From: an uncultured Eubacteriales bacterium
GTDB lineage: Bacteria; Bacillota; Clostridia; Oscillospirales; CAG-272
Assembly (NCBI GenBank): GCA_900546315.1
Contig: URCP01000001.1
Coordinates: 42,799 to 106,798, forward strand
Length of the DNA stretch: 64,000 nt
Direction of reading: 5' to 3'
The notes below the pieces were generated by a model. That model saw only the letters and a program-made list of their open reading frames with translations, was not told where the DNA came from and did no database searches. Both the position numbers and the translations under genes were made by a program. Of the stretch, positions 34,866-44,050 are shown piece by piece (positions within the stretch are counted from its first letter, which is position 1; each line of letters begins with the position of its first letter).

Positions 34866-36872
34866 TCACCTGGCCGCTTCGATGAAGCGGTTCAGCTGCG
34901 CCGAAAGCTCAGCGCGGGTGACGGTATCAGCGGGTCTCAGGCAGCCGTTTCCGTCGCCGCGGAGAATGTCGGCTCCGCACGCCCAGCAGAGCGCGGGGAT
35001 CGCGTACTCAGAAGCCGTGTCAATGTCGTCAAAGCTGAGGATATTCGTGTCATCGCCGACAGAGACGTCCATCTTCTTGTACTGCGCGTAGCGATAGAGG
35101 AACGCGGCGGTCTGCTCTCTGGTGACAACGTCGTCGATGCCGAAGCGTCCGTCGTCATAGCCGTTCGCGATGCCGGTCTCCTTTGCCCACGCGATTGCCC
35201 CCGTGAACGCGTTGTCCTCAGCGACGTCGGTGAAGAGCCCGGCGCTCTCAGCTTCGGGTCTGCCCTCGGCGCGCCAGAGCGCCTCGATAAGAACGGCGCG
35301 GGTCACGTTTGCCTCGGGCTCGAACGTGTCCTCGGTCACACCGTCGATGATGTCATTGTCCCAGACATAGCGGACGTCATCGAAGAACCACTCGTCGGCG
35401 GTCACATCGGTGTACGGGAATTCGGCGATCTTCTCCCAGCCGGCGTAAACGGTGATGTTTCTGTCCATCGTGACCTTGTCGCAGGGCTTCGTGCACTCGG
35501 CGTCGAGATACCAGCCGGTGAAGACATAGCCTTCCTTTTCGGTCGTGTACGACGAAAGGTCAATCGTGCTCCACTGCATAGACCTTACGGTAGAGACCGC
35601 GGTGCCGCCGTTCGTGTCAAAGGTCAGGGAATTGAACATGATGATCGGCAGCGGATCGGGCTCCTCGGGTTCGGGATCGGGCTCGGGTTTGGGTTCAGGC
35701 TCAGGTTTCTTTTCGCCGAGGGTGCCTTTGACGGTTACGGTGATGGTGCGGAATGTCTCGCCGTCGCCAAGAGGTCCGGGGTCAAGCAGGTAGCTGTTAT
35801 CATCGTCAATGAAGTTTTCTGCGTAGAAAACCCTGAGTTCAAGCGTAACGTTTTTGTCGTAATCCGGACGGGTGACAGTGCCGTCATTCGCTATAACAGA
35901 TGTATCAGAAGATTTCCACGAGCTGTCGATGAAATACCACCCGTAATCATCGTCTTCGAGAAGACGCGGAAGTACAAGATCATCAGTAACAGCGTCCTTT
36001 GAAGGATTAGTGCCGAGAATACCTTTCATTACATCATCAGCGGTCTGCTCGAGACGCTCCTGACGTGTGAAAATGTGCTCAGGGACTATGAATGTTACTT
36101 CTATGGTATCACCGTATGTTTTTCCATTCATTGAAAGCTCAAATGAAACTTCATATGCGGCACCTTCAGCCTCTTCCGAATAGTTTTCGGAATCTACCGC
36201 ATAGTAATTGATAACGCCATTTTCATTGATGACAGAATAATCAGTGCCTTCAGAAGCATCATCATAATACCAAGAGTCAAGGCAGACATCAGCAACAGAA
36301 ATTGTCACGTTCTTGAATTTGTCTCCGCTTTTATCAAGGATAGCACGCACCCAATCAATGACGTTCACATCCTGATAGTCCGAATCAATCGACCACGGAA
36401 TGAATTCATCACCGGGCTCATAAAGATTTCCGGAGAACTCTGTCAGTGTGATATCCTCTCCGGCAAAATTGAAAATTGCGGAATAAGCATCAGAAAGAAT
36501 GGTGTCTGTCATATCCTTCAGACTGACTTTGATAACATAGTTGTTATTTTTAAGACTTGTGTCAGTCGCGTTGAATGTTTTGTTTGCAGTCACATATCCA
36601 TCAGCCGAAATGATATACCGGTACTGACCGAATGGAATGTTGTAAACTCCCTTCTCATTCGGCTGAATCGGGTCACCATACGCACCGGAGCTACTGTTTT
36701 TATAAAGCTTAATAGTTGCATTTTCCGGCGTTACAGAGAAGGTGATCGGATATGTTTCCACCCCGTCCTCATCCGCCAGCACCCCCGTCGGCATCACTGC
36801 GAAAAGCAGCATTACTGTGCAGAGCATGAGTATGCCGAGCCGGAAGCCGTTCCGCTTCGTTCTTTTTTCCAT
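34866..36872 (-). CDS. S-layer homology (SLH) domain surface protein
   Basis: Cell-wall-anchored protein of 668 residues. A signal peptide (about 1-33) is followed by a PEGA-like beta domain (about 40-118), a middle region without recognised match (about 120-385), and a Pro-Glu/Lys repeat linker (about 388-412). Then comes an InlB/Listeria-Bacteroides repeat (about 415-485, FDTNGG to YVFTGWYLDAECTKP to ITVYAGW) and three SLH repeats (about 487-668), which bind pyruvylated secondary cell-wall polymer. AGGAGG precedes the start codon. Directly upstream lies an intrinsic terminator and, before that, a promoter and a structured RNA region, so expression may depend on read-through. Codon use in the N-terminal half is more A/T-rich than in the SLH part. 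Confidence 0.9.
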   Translation of the reverse strand: MEKRTKRNGFRLGILMLCTVMLLFAVMPTGVLADEDGVETYPITFSVTPENATIKLYKNSSSGAYGDPIQPNEKGVYNIPFGQYRYIISADGYVTANKTFNATDTSLKNNNYVIKVSLKDMTDTILSDAYSAIFNFAGEDITLTEFSGNLYEPGDEFIPWSIDSDYQDVNVIDWVRAILDKSGDKFKNVTISVADVCLDSWYYDDASEGTDYSVINENGVINYYAVDSENYSEEAEGAAYEVSFELSMNGKTYGDTIEVTFIVPEHIFTRQERLEQTADDVMKGILGTNPSKDAVTDDLVLPRLLEDDDYGWYFIDSSWKSSDTSVIANDGTVTRPDYDKNVTLELRVFYAENFIDDDNSYLLDPGPLGDGETFRTITVTVKGTLGEKKPEPEPKPEPDPEPEEPDPLPIIMFNSLTFDTNGGTAVSTVRSMQWSTIDLSSYTTEKEGYVFTGWYLDAECTKPCDKVTMDRNITVYAGWEKIAEFPYTDVTADEWFFDDVRYVWDNDIIDGVTEDTFEPEANVTRAVLIEALWRAEGRPEAESAGLFTDVAEDNAFTGAIAWAKETGIANGYDDGRFGIDDVVTREQTAAFLYRYAQYKKMDVSVGDDTNILSFDDIDTASEYAIPALCWACGADILRGDGNGCLRPADTVTRAELSAQLNRFIEAAR

Positions 36873-36894
36873 TTTTCCTTTTTCCTCCTGTAAT

Positions 36895-36950
36895 ATAAAA
36901 AAGAGAGCATATCGTCCCGGGAATCATATTCCCGGGAGCGACATCCTCTC
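36895..36950 (-). terminator. Terminator directly upstream of the SLH gene
   Basis: On the minus strand GAGAG, then CCCGGGAAT, ATG loop, ATTCCCGGG and CTCTC form a long interrupted hairpin. It is followed by TTTTTT, ending 23 nt before the SLH gene start. It ends the leader RNA unless bypassed. Confidence 0.8.
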
Positions 36951-37166
36951 ATACCCAGAAGTGCCACTGCGATCCGCCGTCACCGACGAATGCAAAACGA
37001 AAACACGTATGGTATCTGACTTGAGACGCACACAGAAAGCCCCCATAAAAAACGGCGTCACAGCGTCTCACACAGTAAGGGCAGTTGCGTCGGATTTGAA
37101 CCGACTTCCATTTAAATCTACTCAGTTTACAACCTTTCAAACCGTGTTCCCGATTGCTCATATTCG
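36903..37166 (-). ncRNA. Candidate structured leader or stand-alone RNA upstream of the SLH gene
   Basis: A perfect promoter would start an RNA near 37166 that runs about 260 nt to an intrinsic terminator. It contains a perfect tRNA-type T-arm, GTCGG-TTCAAAT-CCGAC (37089-37105), with a following GCAACTGC that could pair with GCAGTGGC near 36965 (one mismatch). It also has a GAGACGC/GCGTCTC stem. A 70-codon reading frame (37161-36949) starts 5 nt after the predicted transcription start without a ribosome binding site, so I read this as RNA. No full cloverleaf can be folded, so it is not a tRNA. It may belong to a known class such as raiA RNA, which I cannot confirm by eye. Confidence 0.55.
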
Positions 37167-37172
37167 TAAAAT

Positions 37173-37201
37173 ATTATAGCACATACGTCCGGAATTGTCA
37201 A
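37173..37201 (-). promoter_or_regulatory. Promoter of the SLH leader RNA
   Basis: Perfect consensus on the minus strand: TTGACA, 17 bp, TATAAT. Confidence 0.82.
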
Positions 37202-37256
37202 TACCTTTCCGGATAAACCCACAAAAAGTTTATTATGCCAATAAAACTATCACGGT

Positions 37257-38015
37257 TTACCGGGTCTCACATCCAAGGATCTCCTTCGCCCGTCTGACAG
37301 ACTCCGCCGTCGGCGGAACCACATCCTTCAGGGTGTAAGGGATCCCCAATGTTTCCCACTTGAAAACTCCAAGCGTATGATACGGGAGCACTTCTACTTT
37401 TTTAACGTTAGACAGCGTATCCAGGAACGCGCGTATACCGCGGAGATTCTCCTCGTCGTCCGTCACGCCGGGGACAAGCACATGACGTATCCACATCGGC
37501 TTGCCTGTCTCGTCAAGATATCTCGCGAAATCGAGAATATTCTCGTTCGTGTGCCCGGTGAGCCACTTGTGCTTCTCCGGGTCGATATGCTTTATGTCCA
37601 GCATGACAAGGTCCGTATACTCCATCAGCGCCGATACCTTCGACATGAACGGCTCCTCCCGCGTGAACGGCTGCCCCGCGGTATCAAGCACCGTGCTGGC
37701 GCCGTTCCCCTTCGCGAGACGATAGAGCTCGGTCAGAAAGTCGATCTGTAAGAGCGGCTCCCCGCCGCTGACCGTTATGCCGCCGTCATTTTTCCAATAA
37801 GGTCTGTAGCGGAGCGCCTGCTTCACGAGCTCGGACGGCGTCATCTCTCTGACGCCGTTCACGCTCTCCTTGCCGCCCGCGATCTTCCATGTGTCAGGAT
37901 TGTGGCAGTATCTGCAACGCATATGACACCCCTGAAGGAAGATCACGAACCGGACGCCGGGACCGTCCACAGAGCCGAAGCTGTCTATCGAATGGATATA
38001 TCCTGTTGTTTCCAT
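37257..38015 (-). CDS. pflA: Pyruvate formate-lyase-activating enzyme
   Basis: Radical SAM enzyme of 252 residues that installs the glycyl radical on pyruvate formate-lyase. The cluster motif is GCHMRCRYCHNP and the SAM-binding motif VSGGEPLLQ. Unlike the activase at 12300 it has no ferredoxin-like insert, as is typical for true PflA. AAGGA lies 10 nt before the ATG, and it starts 25 bp after the pflB stop on the same strand, so the two form an operon behind the ZTP riboswitch. Confidence 0.96.
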   Translation of the reverse strand: METTGYIHSIDSFGSVDGPGVRFVIFLQGCHMRCRYCHNPDTWKIAGGKESVNGVREMTPSELVKQALRYRPYWKNDGGITVSGGEPLLQIDFLTELYRLAKGNGASTVLDTAGQPFTREEPFMSKVSALMEYTDLVMLDIKHIDPEKHKWLTGHTNENILDFARYLDETGKPMWIRHVLVPGVTDDEENLRGIRAFLDTLSNVKKVEVLPYHTLGVFKWETLGIPYTLKDVVPPTAESVRRAKEILGCETR

Positions 38016-38040
38016 AAACGGTCAGTCCTTCTCGTTAAAA

Positions 38041-40344
38041 TCAAAGAGTGTGGTGGCAGGTTCTGGAGATGACGTCGAGCTGCTGCTCTCTCGTCAGGTC
38101 GATGAACTTGACCGCGTAGCCGGAAACACGGATAGTGAAGTTTGCGTACTCGGGCTTTTCAGGATGCTCCATAGCGTCCTGAAGCTTTTCAAGACCGAAC
38201 ACATTGACGTTGAGGTGATGAGCGCCCTGATCAAAGTAACCGTCAAGGACATTGACCAGATTGTTCTTTCTCTCGTCCTCGTTGTGGCCGAGCGCGTCGG
38301 GAGCCATAGTCTCGGTGTTGGAGATACCGTCGAGAGCATACTCATACGGCAGCTTTGCGACCGAGTTCAGCGAAGCGAGCAGACCGCTCTGCTCCGCGCC
38401 GTAAGACGGTGTAGCGCCGGGCGCGAACGGAGTGAACGCAGGGCGTCCGTCCGGAAGAGCGCCTGTCGCCTTACCGTAGACAACGTTGGAGGTGATGGTA
38501 AGGATAGAGGTGGTAGCCTCGGAATTTCTGTAGGTGTGATGCTTCTTGATCTTGCCCATGAAGGTCTTGAGGAGCCATACCGCGATCTTGTCCGCGCGGT
38601 CGTCGTCGTTTCCGTAGCGCGGGAAGTCGCCCTCGACTATGAAGTCGGACGCCATGCCGTTCTCGTCACGGACAACCTTAACCTTCGCGTACTTCATCGC
38701 GGAGATCGAGTCAACCACATGCGAGAAGCCAGCGATACCGGTAGCGAACGTACGGCGCACGTCAGTGTCGATCAGAGCCATCTCAGCAGCCTCATAGAAG
38801 TACTTGTCGTGCATATAATGGATGAGGTTCAGGATGTTGACATAAAGACCGGCGAGCCAATCCATCATGATATCATACTTGTGCATGACCTCATTGTAAT
38901 CAAGATACTCGGAGGTTACAGGCGCGAGCTCCGGCCCGACCTGAGTCGGCTTGCCGTCCTTCGTCATGTACTTCTCGTCTCTGCCGCCGTTGATCGCGTA
39001 GAGCAGGCACTTCGCGAGGTTTGCGCGCGCGCCGAAGAACTGCATCTCCTTACCGGTCTGAGTTGCGGACACGCAGCAGCAGATGCTGTAGTCGTCGCCC
39101 CATACCGGACGCATAACATCGTCGTTCTCGTACTGAATGGACGAGGTGTCGACCGAAATCTTCGCCGCGTACTTCTTGAAGGTCGCAGGCAGACGCGAAG
39201 AATATAGCACGGTCAGGTTCGGCTCCGGAGACGGACCCATGTTCTCAAGGGTGTGGAGGAATCTGAAGTCGGTCTTCGTGACCATAGAACGACCGTCCTG
39301 TCCGAGACCCGCAACCTCAAGGGTAGCCCAGACCGGGTCGCCCGAGAAGAGCTGATTGTAGGACGGGATTCTCGCGAACTTGACCATACGGAACTTCATG
39401 GTCAGGTGGTCGATAAGCTCCTGTGCCTCAGACTCGGTGATGGTGCCCTCCTCAAGGTCACGCTCAAGGTAGATATCGATGAACGTGGAGATGCGTCCGA
39501 CGCTCATTGCGGCGCCGTTCTGGGTCTTGATAGCGGCGAGGTAGCCGAAATAGAGCCACTGGATAGCTTCCTTCGCGTTCATTGCCGGACCGGAGATATC
39601 GAAGCCGTAGATCGCGGCCATATCCTTCATTCCCTGGAGCGCACGGATCTGCTCCGCGATCTCCTCGCGCTGACGGATGATATCGTCTGTCATCGTGCCG
39701 TCGCCGCAGAGAGACATATCCTTCTTCTTCTCGGCGATAAGGAAGTCAATACCGTAAAGCGGAACACGGCGGTAGTCGCCGACGATTCTTCCGCGGCCGT
39801 ATGTATCCGGAAGACCGGTCACAATGTGGCAGTGACGCGCGACCTTCATCTCAGGGGTGTAAGCGTCGAAAACTGCCTGGTTATGTGTCTTGCGGTACTC
39901 ATTGAAGATCTGGTCGTACTTCTCGTTGACCTTATAGCCGTAGGTCTCAGCCGCCTCCTGAGCCATTCTGATACCGCCATACGGCATGAACGCGCGCTTC
40001 AGCGGCTTGTCTGTCTGAAGTCCGACGATCGTCTCGAGGTCCTTCATGCGTTCGTCTATATATCCCGGGCCATACGCGGTCAGGCTTGAGACAACCTCAG
40101 TCTCGCACTCAAGGACTCCGCCTCTCGCGCGCTCCTCCTTCTGGAGCTCCTGAAGACGACCCCAGAGCTTGTCTGTAGCCTCTGTAGGAGCGGCGAGGAA
40201 GCTCTCGTCTCCGTCGTAATTTGTATAATTGTTCTGGATGAATTCACGGACATTCACCTCGTCGGTCCATCTGTTTCCGGTAAATCCTCTCCATGCTTTC
40301 TTGAAGATCTCTGTTTTCCCGTTCGGAAAATTCTGTTCAGACAT
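38041..40344 (-). CDS. pflB: Formate C-acetyltransferase (pyruvate formate-lyase)
   Basis: Central anaerobic enzyme that splits pyruvate plus CoA into acetyl-CoA and formate. At 767 residues it has the expected length. Active-site cysteines lie in [12 protein letters not shown] (C422-C424) and the radical glycine is G742 in RVSGYAVKF. It begins an operon with pflA. A ZTP riboswitch and terminator sit in its leader, so expression is tied to one-carbon supply: formate feeds formyl-THF and purine synthesis, and ZTP builds up when formyl-THF is short. Confidence 0.97.
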   Translation of the reverse strand: MSEQNFPNGKTEIFKKAWRGFTGNRWTDEVNVREFIQNNYTNYDGDESFLAAPTEATDKLWGRLQELQKEERARGGVLECETEVVSSLTAYGPGYIDERMKDLETIVGLQTDKPLKRAFMPYGGIRMAQEAAETYGYKVNEKYDQIFNEYRKTHNQAVFDAYTPEMKVARHCHIVTGLPDTYGRGRIVGDYRRVPLYGIDFLIAEKKKDMSLCGDGTMTDDIIRQREEIAEQIRALQGMKDMAAIYGFDISGPAMNAKEAIQWLYFGYLAAIKTQNGAAMSVGRISTFIDIYLERDLEEGTITESEAQELIDHLTMKFRMVKFARIPSYNQLFSGDPVWATLEVAGLGQDGRSMVTKTDFRFLHTLENMGPSPEPNLTVLYSSRLPATFKKYAAKISVDTSSIQYENDDVMRPVWGDDYSICCCVSATQTGKEMQFFGARANLAKCLLYAINGGRDEKYMTKDGKPTQVGPELAPVTSEYLDYNEVMHKYDIMMDWLAGLYVNILNLIHYMHDKYFYEAAEMALIDTDVRRTFATGIAGFSHVVDSISAMKYAKVKVVRDENGMASDFIVEGDFPRYGNDDDRADKIAVWLLKTFMGKIKKHHTYRNSEATTSILTITSNVVYGKATGALPDGRPAFTPFAPGATPSYGAEQSGLLASLNSVAKLPYEYALDGISNTETMAPDALGHNEDERKNNLVNVLDGYFDQGAHHLNVNVFGLEKLQDAMEHPEKPEYANFTIRVSGYAVKFIDLTREQQLDVISRTCHHTL

Positions 40345-40402
40345 TTGCTTTCTCCTTGTCTACTTTGCTGTTCTCTCATAACAGCCGGGGGCGTGCGTAA
40401 TG

Positions 40403-40449
40403 GAAAAAATAAAAGACCGCCCCTCTGTGCTGCAATCGCCCAGACGGTC
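40403..40449 (-). terminator. Riboswitch-controlled terminator in the pflB leader
   Basis: On the minus strand GACCGTC (40443-40449) can pair with GGGCGGTC (ending 40415), followed by TTTTATTTTTT. The left arm is part of the riboswitch pseudoknot, so ligand binding should prevent the terminator. Confidence 0.85.
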
Positions 40450-40510
40450 GGCCATATTCGATCATACTTCCTGTGGTTTGCCCACTGATCCGTCAGTTAT
40501 ATGATCGGCA
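40437..40510 (-). promoter_or_regulatory. ZTP (pfl motif) riboswitch
   Basis: The minus-strand leader of pflB contains ACUGACGGA, then a GUGG/CCAC hairpin, GGAAGUAUGAUC, and the conserved 3' block GCCGACCGUCUGGGCG. These match the two-part pfl-motif aptamer; the last block is identical to the well-known Fusobacterium ulcerans example as I remember it. This RNA senses ZTP/ZMP, purine intermediates that accumulate when 10-formyl-THF is scarce, and turns genes on. Confidence 0.95.
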
Positions 40511-40606
40511 TGATTTATTCAGATATTACAACATTGGTCAGCTCCGGAACACGGCGCCGCGACACGCCGGAAAGCGTCCGGTATCGCATCCCCATGTTCC
40601 GGCAAT

Positions 40607-40636
40607 ATTATACCATATCCGACGACCCGATTTCAA
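40607..40636 (-). promoter_or_regulatory. Promoter of pflB-pflA
   Basis: The minus strand reads TTGAAA, 18 bp, TATAAT with an extended -10 (TGG before it). It gives a leader of about 250 nt that includes the riboswitch. The rest of the gene-free stretch 40345-40724 holds nothing else I can recognise. Confidence 0.65.
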
Positions 40637-40724
40637 TACCTGTCAATATACTAATCTGAAACAATTTCGTGAACAAAACATTCCGCGATCCTCCGGACAG
40701 AGACCTGACTGTCCCCGCGCCGGA

Positions 40725-42005
40725 TCAGAGCCACTTGTCGAGCTCCGATTCGACCTCCGGTATCTTTTTCACCTGCGGTGAGCGGATGATATTATCGCGC
40801 ATTATCACCATATCGGGGTGTCTCAGCGTCTTCAGATCCTCGAGCGGGTTCTTGTCCGTGACGATCATCTCCGCCTTCTTGCCCTTTACAATGGATCCGG
40901 TCTCCTTGTCAATCCCGGCGAGAGCCGCGTTCAGCAAGGTCGCGGAATAGATGGCGAACGACTCGCTGACTCCGCAGTACTTCACGTAGTAACACAGTTC
41001 TCTCCACATATCGTACTGCGTGACATACGGGCACGCCGTATCAGTGCCGAGTCCGACCGGAATGTCGTTCTTCAGGCACTCCTTTGCAAGAGAGATGATT
41101 CCGTCAAACACGATCTTACCGTTCTCCTGCTGCTCATAAGTCGCGTGAGAGACAGACCTGTCAAACATTGCAAACGGAAGAGCGGGAGATATCGTTGATA
41201 CCTGAAAGGCATTATGTTCTTTGAATAACTCAATAATCTCATCTGTCGGCTTCGCGCCGTGCTCTATCGAGTCGACGCCGTTTTCCAGGGCGACCTTCAC
41301 TCCCTCAGGGCTCTCAACATGAGCCGCCACCTTGAAACCGAGCTCATGCGCGCGGTCGCAGGCGGCTTTCACGAGCTCCGGCGGCATTCTCAGGACGCCG
41401 GGCTCGCCGACCTTCTCCGCGTCAAGCACGCCGCCGGTGATCATCAGCTTTATGATGTCCGGCTTTTCCTTCGCGATGATGTCGACATAATTCGCCGCCT
41501 CTTCCGGAGTCGACGCCTCGTAGGCAAGCGACCCTGCCATATGCCCGCCGTGCACCGAAATCGCCATATTCGACGCGAGGATACGCGGACCGAGCAATTT
41601 GCCGGAATTGATCTTGTCTCTCACATATGTATCAAAATCCGAAATCCCGCCAACCGTGCGGATGGTGGTGACGCCGCTCAGAAGTTGAGTTTTCGCGTAT
41701 CCCGCGACAAGCTTTCTGCCGATGCTCCTTGTGAATGAGCTCGATGTGATCAGACGCACCAGCCTGACCGGATCGGACTGCTTCTTCTTCGGCTTTCCCG
41801 ACCCGGCAAGATGAACGTGCAGATTTATAAGTCCCGGAAGGATGTATTTCCCGCCGAGGTCATCCTTCTCATAACCGCCCGGAATCTCGTTATCCGGAAC
41901 TATATCCATGATGATGCCGTCTTCTGTAAGAACAGCTTTCCCCCGCTGAGGAACCATATCCTTTGTCCCGTCCAGAATAATACCGTTCGTAAACGCTCTT
42001 TTCAT
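40725..42005 (-). CDS. Amidohydrolase-family metal-dependent hydrolase
   Basis: Cytosolic TIM-barrel hydrolase of 426 residues, of the imidazolonepropionase/Xaa-Pro dipeptidase-like branch. Metal ligands are HxH in NLHVHLAG, a lysine in IIKLMITGG that may be carboxylated, histidines in VAAHVES and SIEHGAK, and Asp in GLGTDTA. The flanking beta-sandwich is formed by the first 55 and last 70 residues. The family cleaves cyclic amides, dipeptides or N-acyl amino acids, and the substrate is not predictable here. It is a single gene with its own promoter. Confidence 0.86.
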   Translation of the reverse strand: MKRAFTNGIILDGTKDMVPQRGKAVLTEDGIIMDIVPDNEIPGGYEKDDLGGKYILPGLINLHVHLAGSGKPKKKQSDPVRLVRLITSSSFTRSIGRKLVAGYAKTQLLSGVTTIRTVGGISDFDTYVRDKINSGKLLGPRILASNMAISVHGGHMAGSLAYEASTPEEAANYVDIIAKEKPDIIKLMITGGVLDAEKVGEPGVLRMPPELVKAACDRAHELGFKVAAHVESPEGVKVALENGVDSIEHGAKPTDEIIELFKEHNAFQVSTISPALPFAMFDRSVSHATYEQQENGKIVFDGIISLAKECLKNDIPVGLGTDTACPYVTQYDMWRELCYYVKYCGVSESFAIYSATLLNAALAGIDKETGSIVKGKKAEMIVTDKNPLEDLKTLRHPDMVIMRDNIIRSPQVKKIPEVESELDKWL

Positions 42006-42059
42006 ACTTTCGTTCTTCCTTTCGATACTCCGCGCAGATGCCGGACTGTATGTATCAAC

Positions 42060-42088
42060 AGTTTATCGCATCCGCAGACGGAAGTCAA
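42060..42088 (-). promoter_or_regulatory. Promoter of the amidohydrolase gene
   Basis: The minus strand reads TTGACT, 17 bp, TAAACT. Confidence 0.5.
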
Positions 42089-42183
42089 CAGAATTATCGT
42101 GAATTTATCGACAAAAACTTATGAAATCCCGAGTATTCAGCATTGAGTACGATACATAAGCTCACCATTCCGGCAAACAATAA

Positions 42184-42220
42184 GGAAGCCGCCGCGTTTC
42201 CGCGGCAGCTTCCTTTTATT
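42184..42220. terminator. Hairpin after the serine recombinase
   Basis: GGAAGC-x-GCCGCG, loop, CGCGGC-x-GCTTCC, with TTTTATT on the plus side and TTATTG on the minus side. Only the recombinase, on the minus strand, ends here. Confidence 0.7.
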
Positions 42221-42231
42221 CTGACTTCTGG

Positions 42232-43923
42232 TTACTTGGATGCCTTGATGTCGTTCTCGTACTTCTCGATCATCTTCTTGAACGTGTGACCCGCACGACT
42301 CTGACTTCGTTCCGCGAGGTTACTCAGCCATCTTTCGGTGCTTTTTCCGGTGAATATGCGGATTTTCAGGTTCGCTGTATCATCATCTGTTATTGTGACC
42401 ATGATTTTGTCGATATACTGCGCGACGAACTCGTTCGTGATAAGTCCGTCCGCCGCGTCGCGGACCGCCGCGTCAAGTCTCGTTCTGACCTCTGACATAT
42501 GCCTGCGGTACTCGTCCTTGGTAAAGACCAGCTTTTCAAGCTCGGCGATTTCAGCGTTCGCCTCGTCGATCTCGCGGTCACAGCTGTCGGTCATCGATTT
42601 GAAGTTCGCCGCTGTGACCGTTCCAAACGTGACAAGCTCGAGGAGCTTGTTTTTCTTTTGCCCGGCAAGCGCGATAGTTTTTTTGAGCTCTTCGATCTTA
42701 ATCGCGGTTTCGTCGTCGTTCTCCATCGAGCGGAACATCTCGGTGTAGCTCCGGAGCATCGCCTCGGTGTCGACTCTCGTCGCGCTGAACACATCGAGCA
42801 GTATCGGCTTTATCTCCGACTCGTAGATCGGGAATGACGGGCAGGAATCCGCGCCGTTGTTTATCTTCCCGGCACAGACCCATTTCGAGTTGACATTTCC
42901 ATGCTTGTCCTTCGACTCGCGGCGGTAGTAGGGCTTTCCACAATGTGTGCAAAACAGCTTCCCGGTCAGGAGATTCGCGTGATTGCAGATACCCTGACGG
43001 TTCTTGACATCCTCACTCCGGCGCGCAAGAACTTCGTTCGCGCGTTCCCAGATTTCCTCCGAGACCAGAGCGGGGACAATCTCGCCTGTCTCGTCCTTGT
43101 ACATCACCCAGTCTTCCTTCGGCAGAAATTTCTGCTTCTTGGTGAACATATCGACGACGCGCACCTTGTTGCCGACGTAATAACCCTTATATTTCGGGTT
43201 TGAGATTATGCCGGACATCGTGGTGTGCGAAATCCGGTTGCCATTGTAGTTGCGGTAGCCCTCGTCATAGAAGCGCTTTTCAAGCTGCTTCATGCTGTAC
43301 TGTCCGGTCGAATAAAGCCGGAAGAGGTCGCGCACCATCGGAGCCTGAGTCTCGTCGATTATCAGCCGTTTGTCGTCCTTCCTATAGCCGAATATGCGGC
43401 TGTTGCCGAGAACTACGCTCGACTTTATCGCCTGCTGATGACCGAACTTCACGCGGCTTGAGAGCTTGCGAAGCTCATCCTGAGCGATTGAGGACATTAT
43501 CGTAAGACGAAGCTCGGCGTCCTCGTCGAGGGTGTTTATGTTGTCGTTCTGAAAAAACACGCCGACGCCCATGCTAAGAAGCTGTCTTGTGTATTGAAGC
43601 GAGTCAAGCGTGTTGCGGGCGAATCGTGAGATTTCCTTTGTTATTATGAGATCGAACATTCCGGTTTTCGCGTCAGAGATCATCTCGTTGAAATGCTTTC
43701 GTTTCTTGGTCGAGATTCCCGAAAGTCCCTCGTCGATGTAGCCTGGGACAAAAATCCACTTTTCGTTTTTCTTTATGAAATTTTCGTAGTACGCGATCTG
43801 GTTGTCGAGCGAATTCAGCTGCTCGTCGCTGTCCGAGGAAACTCTGGCATAGAAGGTCACGCGCATCGGAATGTCATAAATAGGTTTTGTCCGCAGAAGC
43901 GTGCGGATTTCAAGTATGTCCAT
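42232..43923 (-). CDS. Large serine recombinase
   Basis: Site-specific DNA integrase/resolvase of 563 residues. The N-terminal resolvase domain has the nucleophile Ser29 in YARVSSDSDEQ and the arginine-bearing LIITKEISRFARNTLD. A Recombinase domain (about 180-290) is followed by a zinc ribbon (CTHCGK, then CAGK and C, about 333-375) and a coiled coil (about 385-480). This architecture is used by phage and transposon integrases such as TnpX-type enzymes. It has its own promoter. Apart from the small SHOCT-like gene upstream there are no other mobile-element genes, so this is a minimal or decayed element. Attachment sites could not be seen. Confidence 0.93.
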   Translation of the reverse strand: MDILEIRTLLRTKPIYDIPMRVTFYARVSSDSDEQLNSLDNQIAYYENFIKKNEKWIFVPGYIDEGLSGISTKKRKHFNEMISDAKTGMFDLIITKEISRFARNTLDSLQYTRQLLSMGVGVFFQNDNINTLDEDAELRLTIMSSIAQDELRKLSSRVKFGHQQAIKSSVVLGNSRIFGYRKDDKRLIIDETQAPMVRDLFRLYSTGQYSMKQLEKRFYDEGYRNYNGNRISHTTMSGIISNPKYKGYYVGNKVRVVDMFTKKQKFLPKEDWVMYKDETGEIVPALVSEEIWERANEVLARRSEDVKNRQGICNHANLLTGKLFCTHCGKPYYRRESKDKHGNVNSKWVCAGKINNGADSCPSFPIYESEIKPILLDVFSATRVDTEAMLRSYTEMFRSMENDDETAIKIEELKKTIALAGQKKNKLLELVTFGTVTAANFKSMTDSCDREIDEANAEIAELEKLVFTKDEYRRHMSEVRTRLDAAVRDAADGLITNEFVAQYIDKIMVTITDDDTANLKIRIFTGKSTERWLSNLAERSQSRAGHTFKKMIEKYENDIKASK

Positions 43924-43955
43924 TGGGCTCTCCTTATGGTTTTCTGCTATCTATA

Positions 43956-43984
43956 ATTATATCATACCGCGGGCGCGAAATCAA
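43956..43984 (-). promoter_or_regulatory. Promoter of the serine recombinase
   Basis: The minus strand reads TTGATT, 17 bp, TATAAT, 33 bp before the start codon. Confidence 0.65.
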
Positions 43985-44019
43985 GTAAACGCGGGGATAT
44001 ACCAGATATTGCCGTATGT

Positions 44020-44044
44020 AAAAGCGGATGGATAAACCATCCGC
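44020..44044 (-). terminator. Terminator after the SHOCT-like gene
   Basis: GCGGATGG-loop-CCATCCGC followed on the minus strand by TTTTACAT, 7 bp past the stop codon. Confidence 0.7.
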
Positions 44045-44050
44045 CGGATG

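Noticed and set aside
35640..35720. Tandem repeat or possible CRISPR-like array in the SLH gene
   Set aside because: It encodes the Pro-Glu/Lys linker of the protein; units are in frame and degenerate, with no spacers. No CRISPR array was seen anywhere in the window.
36890..37020. T-box leader upstream of the SLH gene
   Set aside because: GTGGCAC is present, but the full T-box sequence with CCGCG and a specifier-loop stem are not seen, and an SLH gene is not a usual T-box target.
37070..37160. tRNA gene on the minus strand
   Set aside because: The T-arm is perfect, but no 5' acceptor strand, D-arm or 7-nt anticodon loop can be fitted, so it is at most tRNA-like.
36949..37161. 70-residue reading frame with CPYC and several other cysteines upstream of the SLH gene
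   Set aside because: Its ATG would lie about 5 nt from the predicted transcription start with no ribosome binding site, and the sequence contains a perfect T-arm and other helices; it is better read as RNA.
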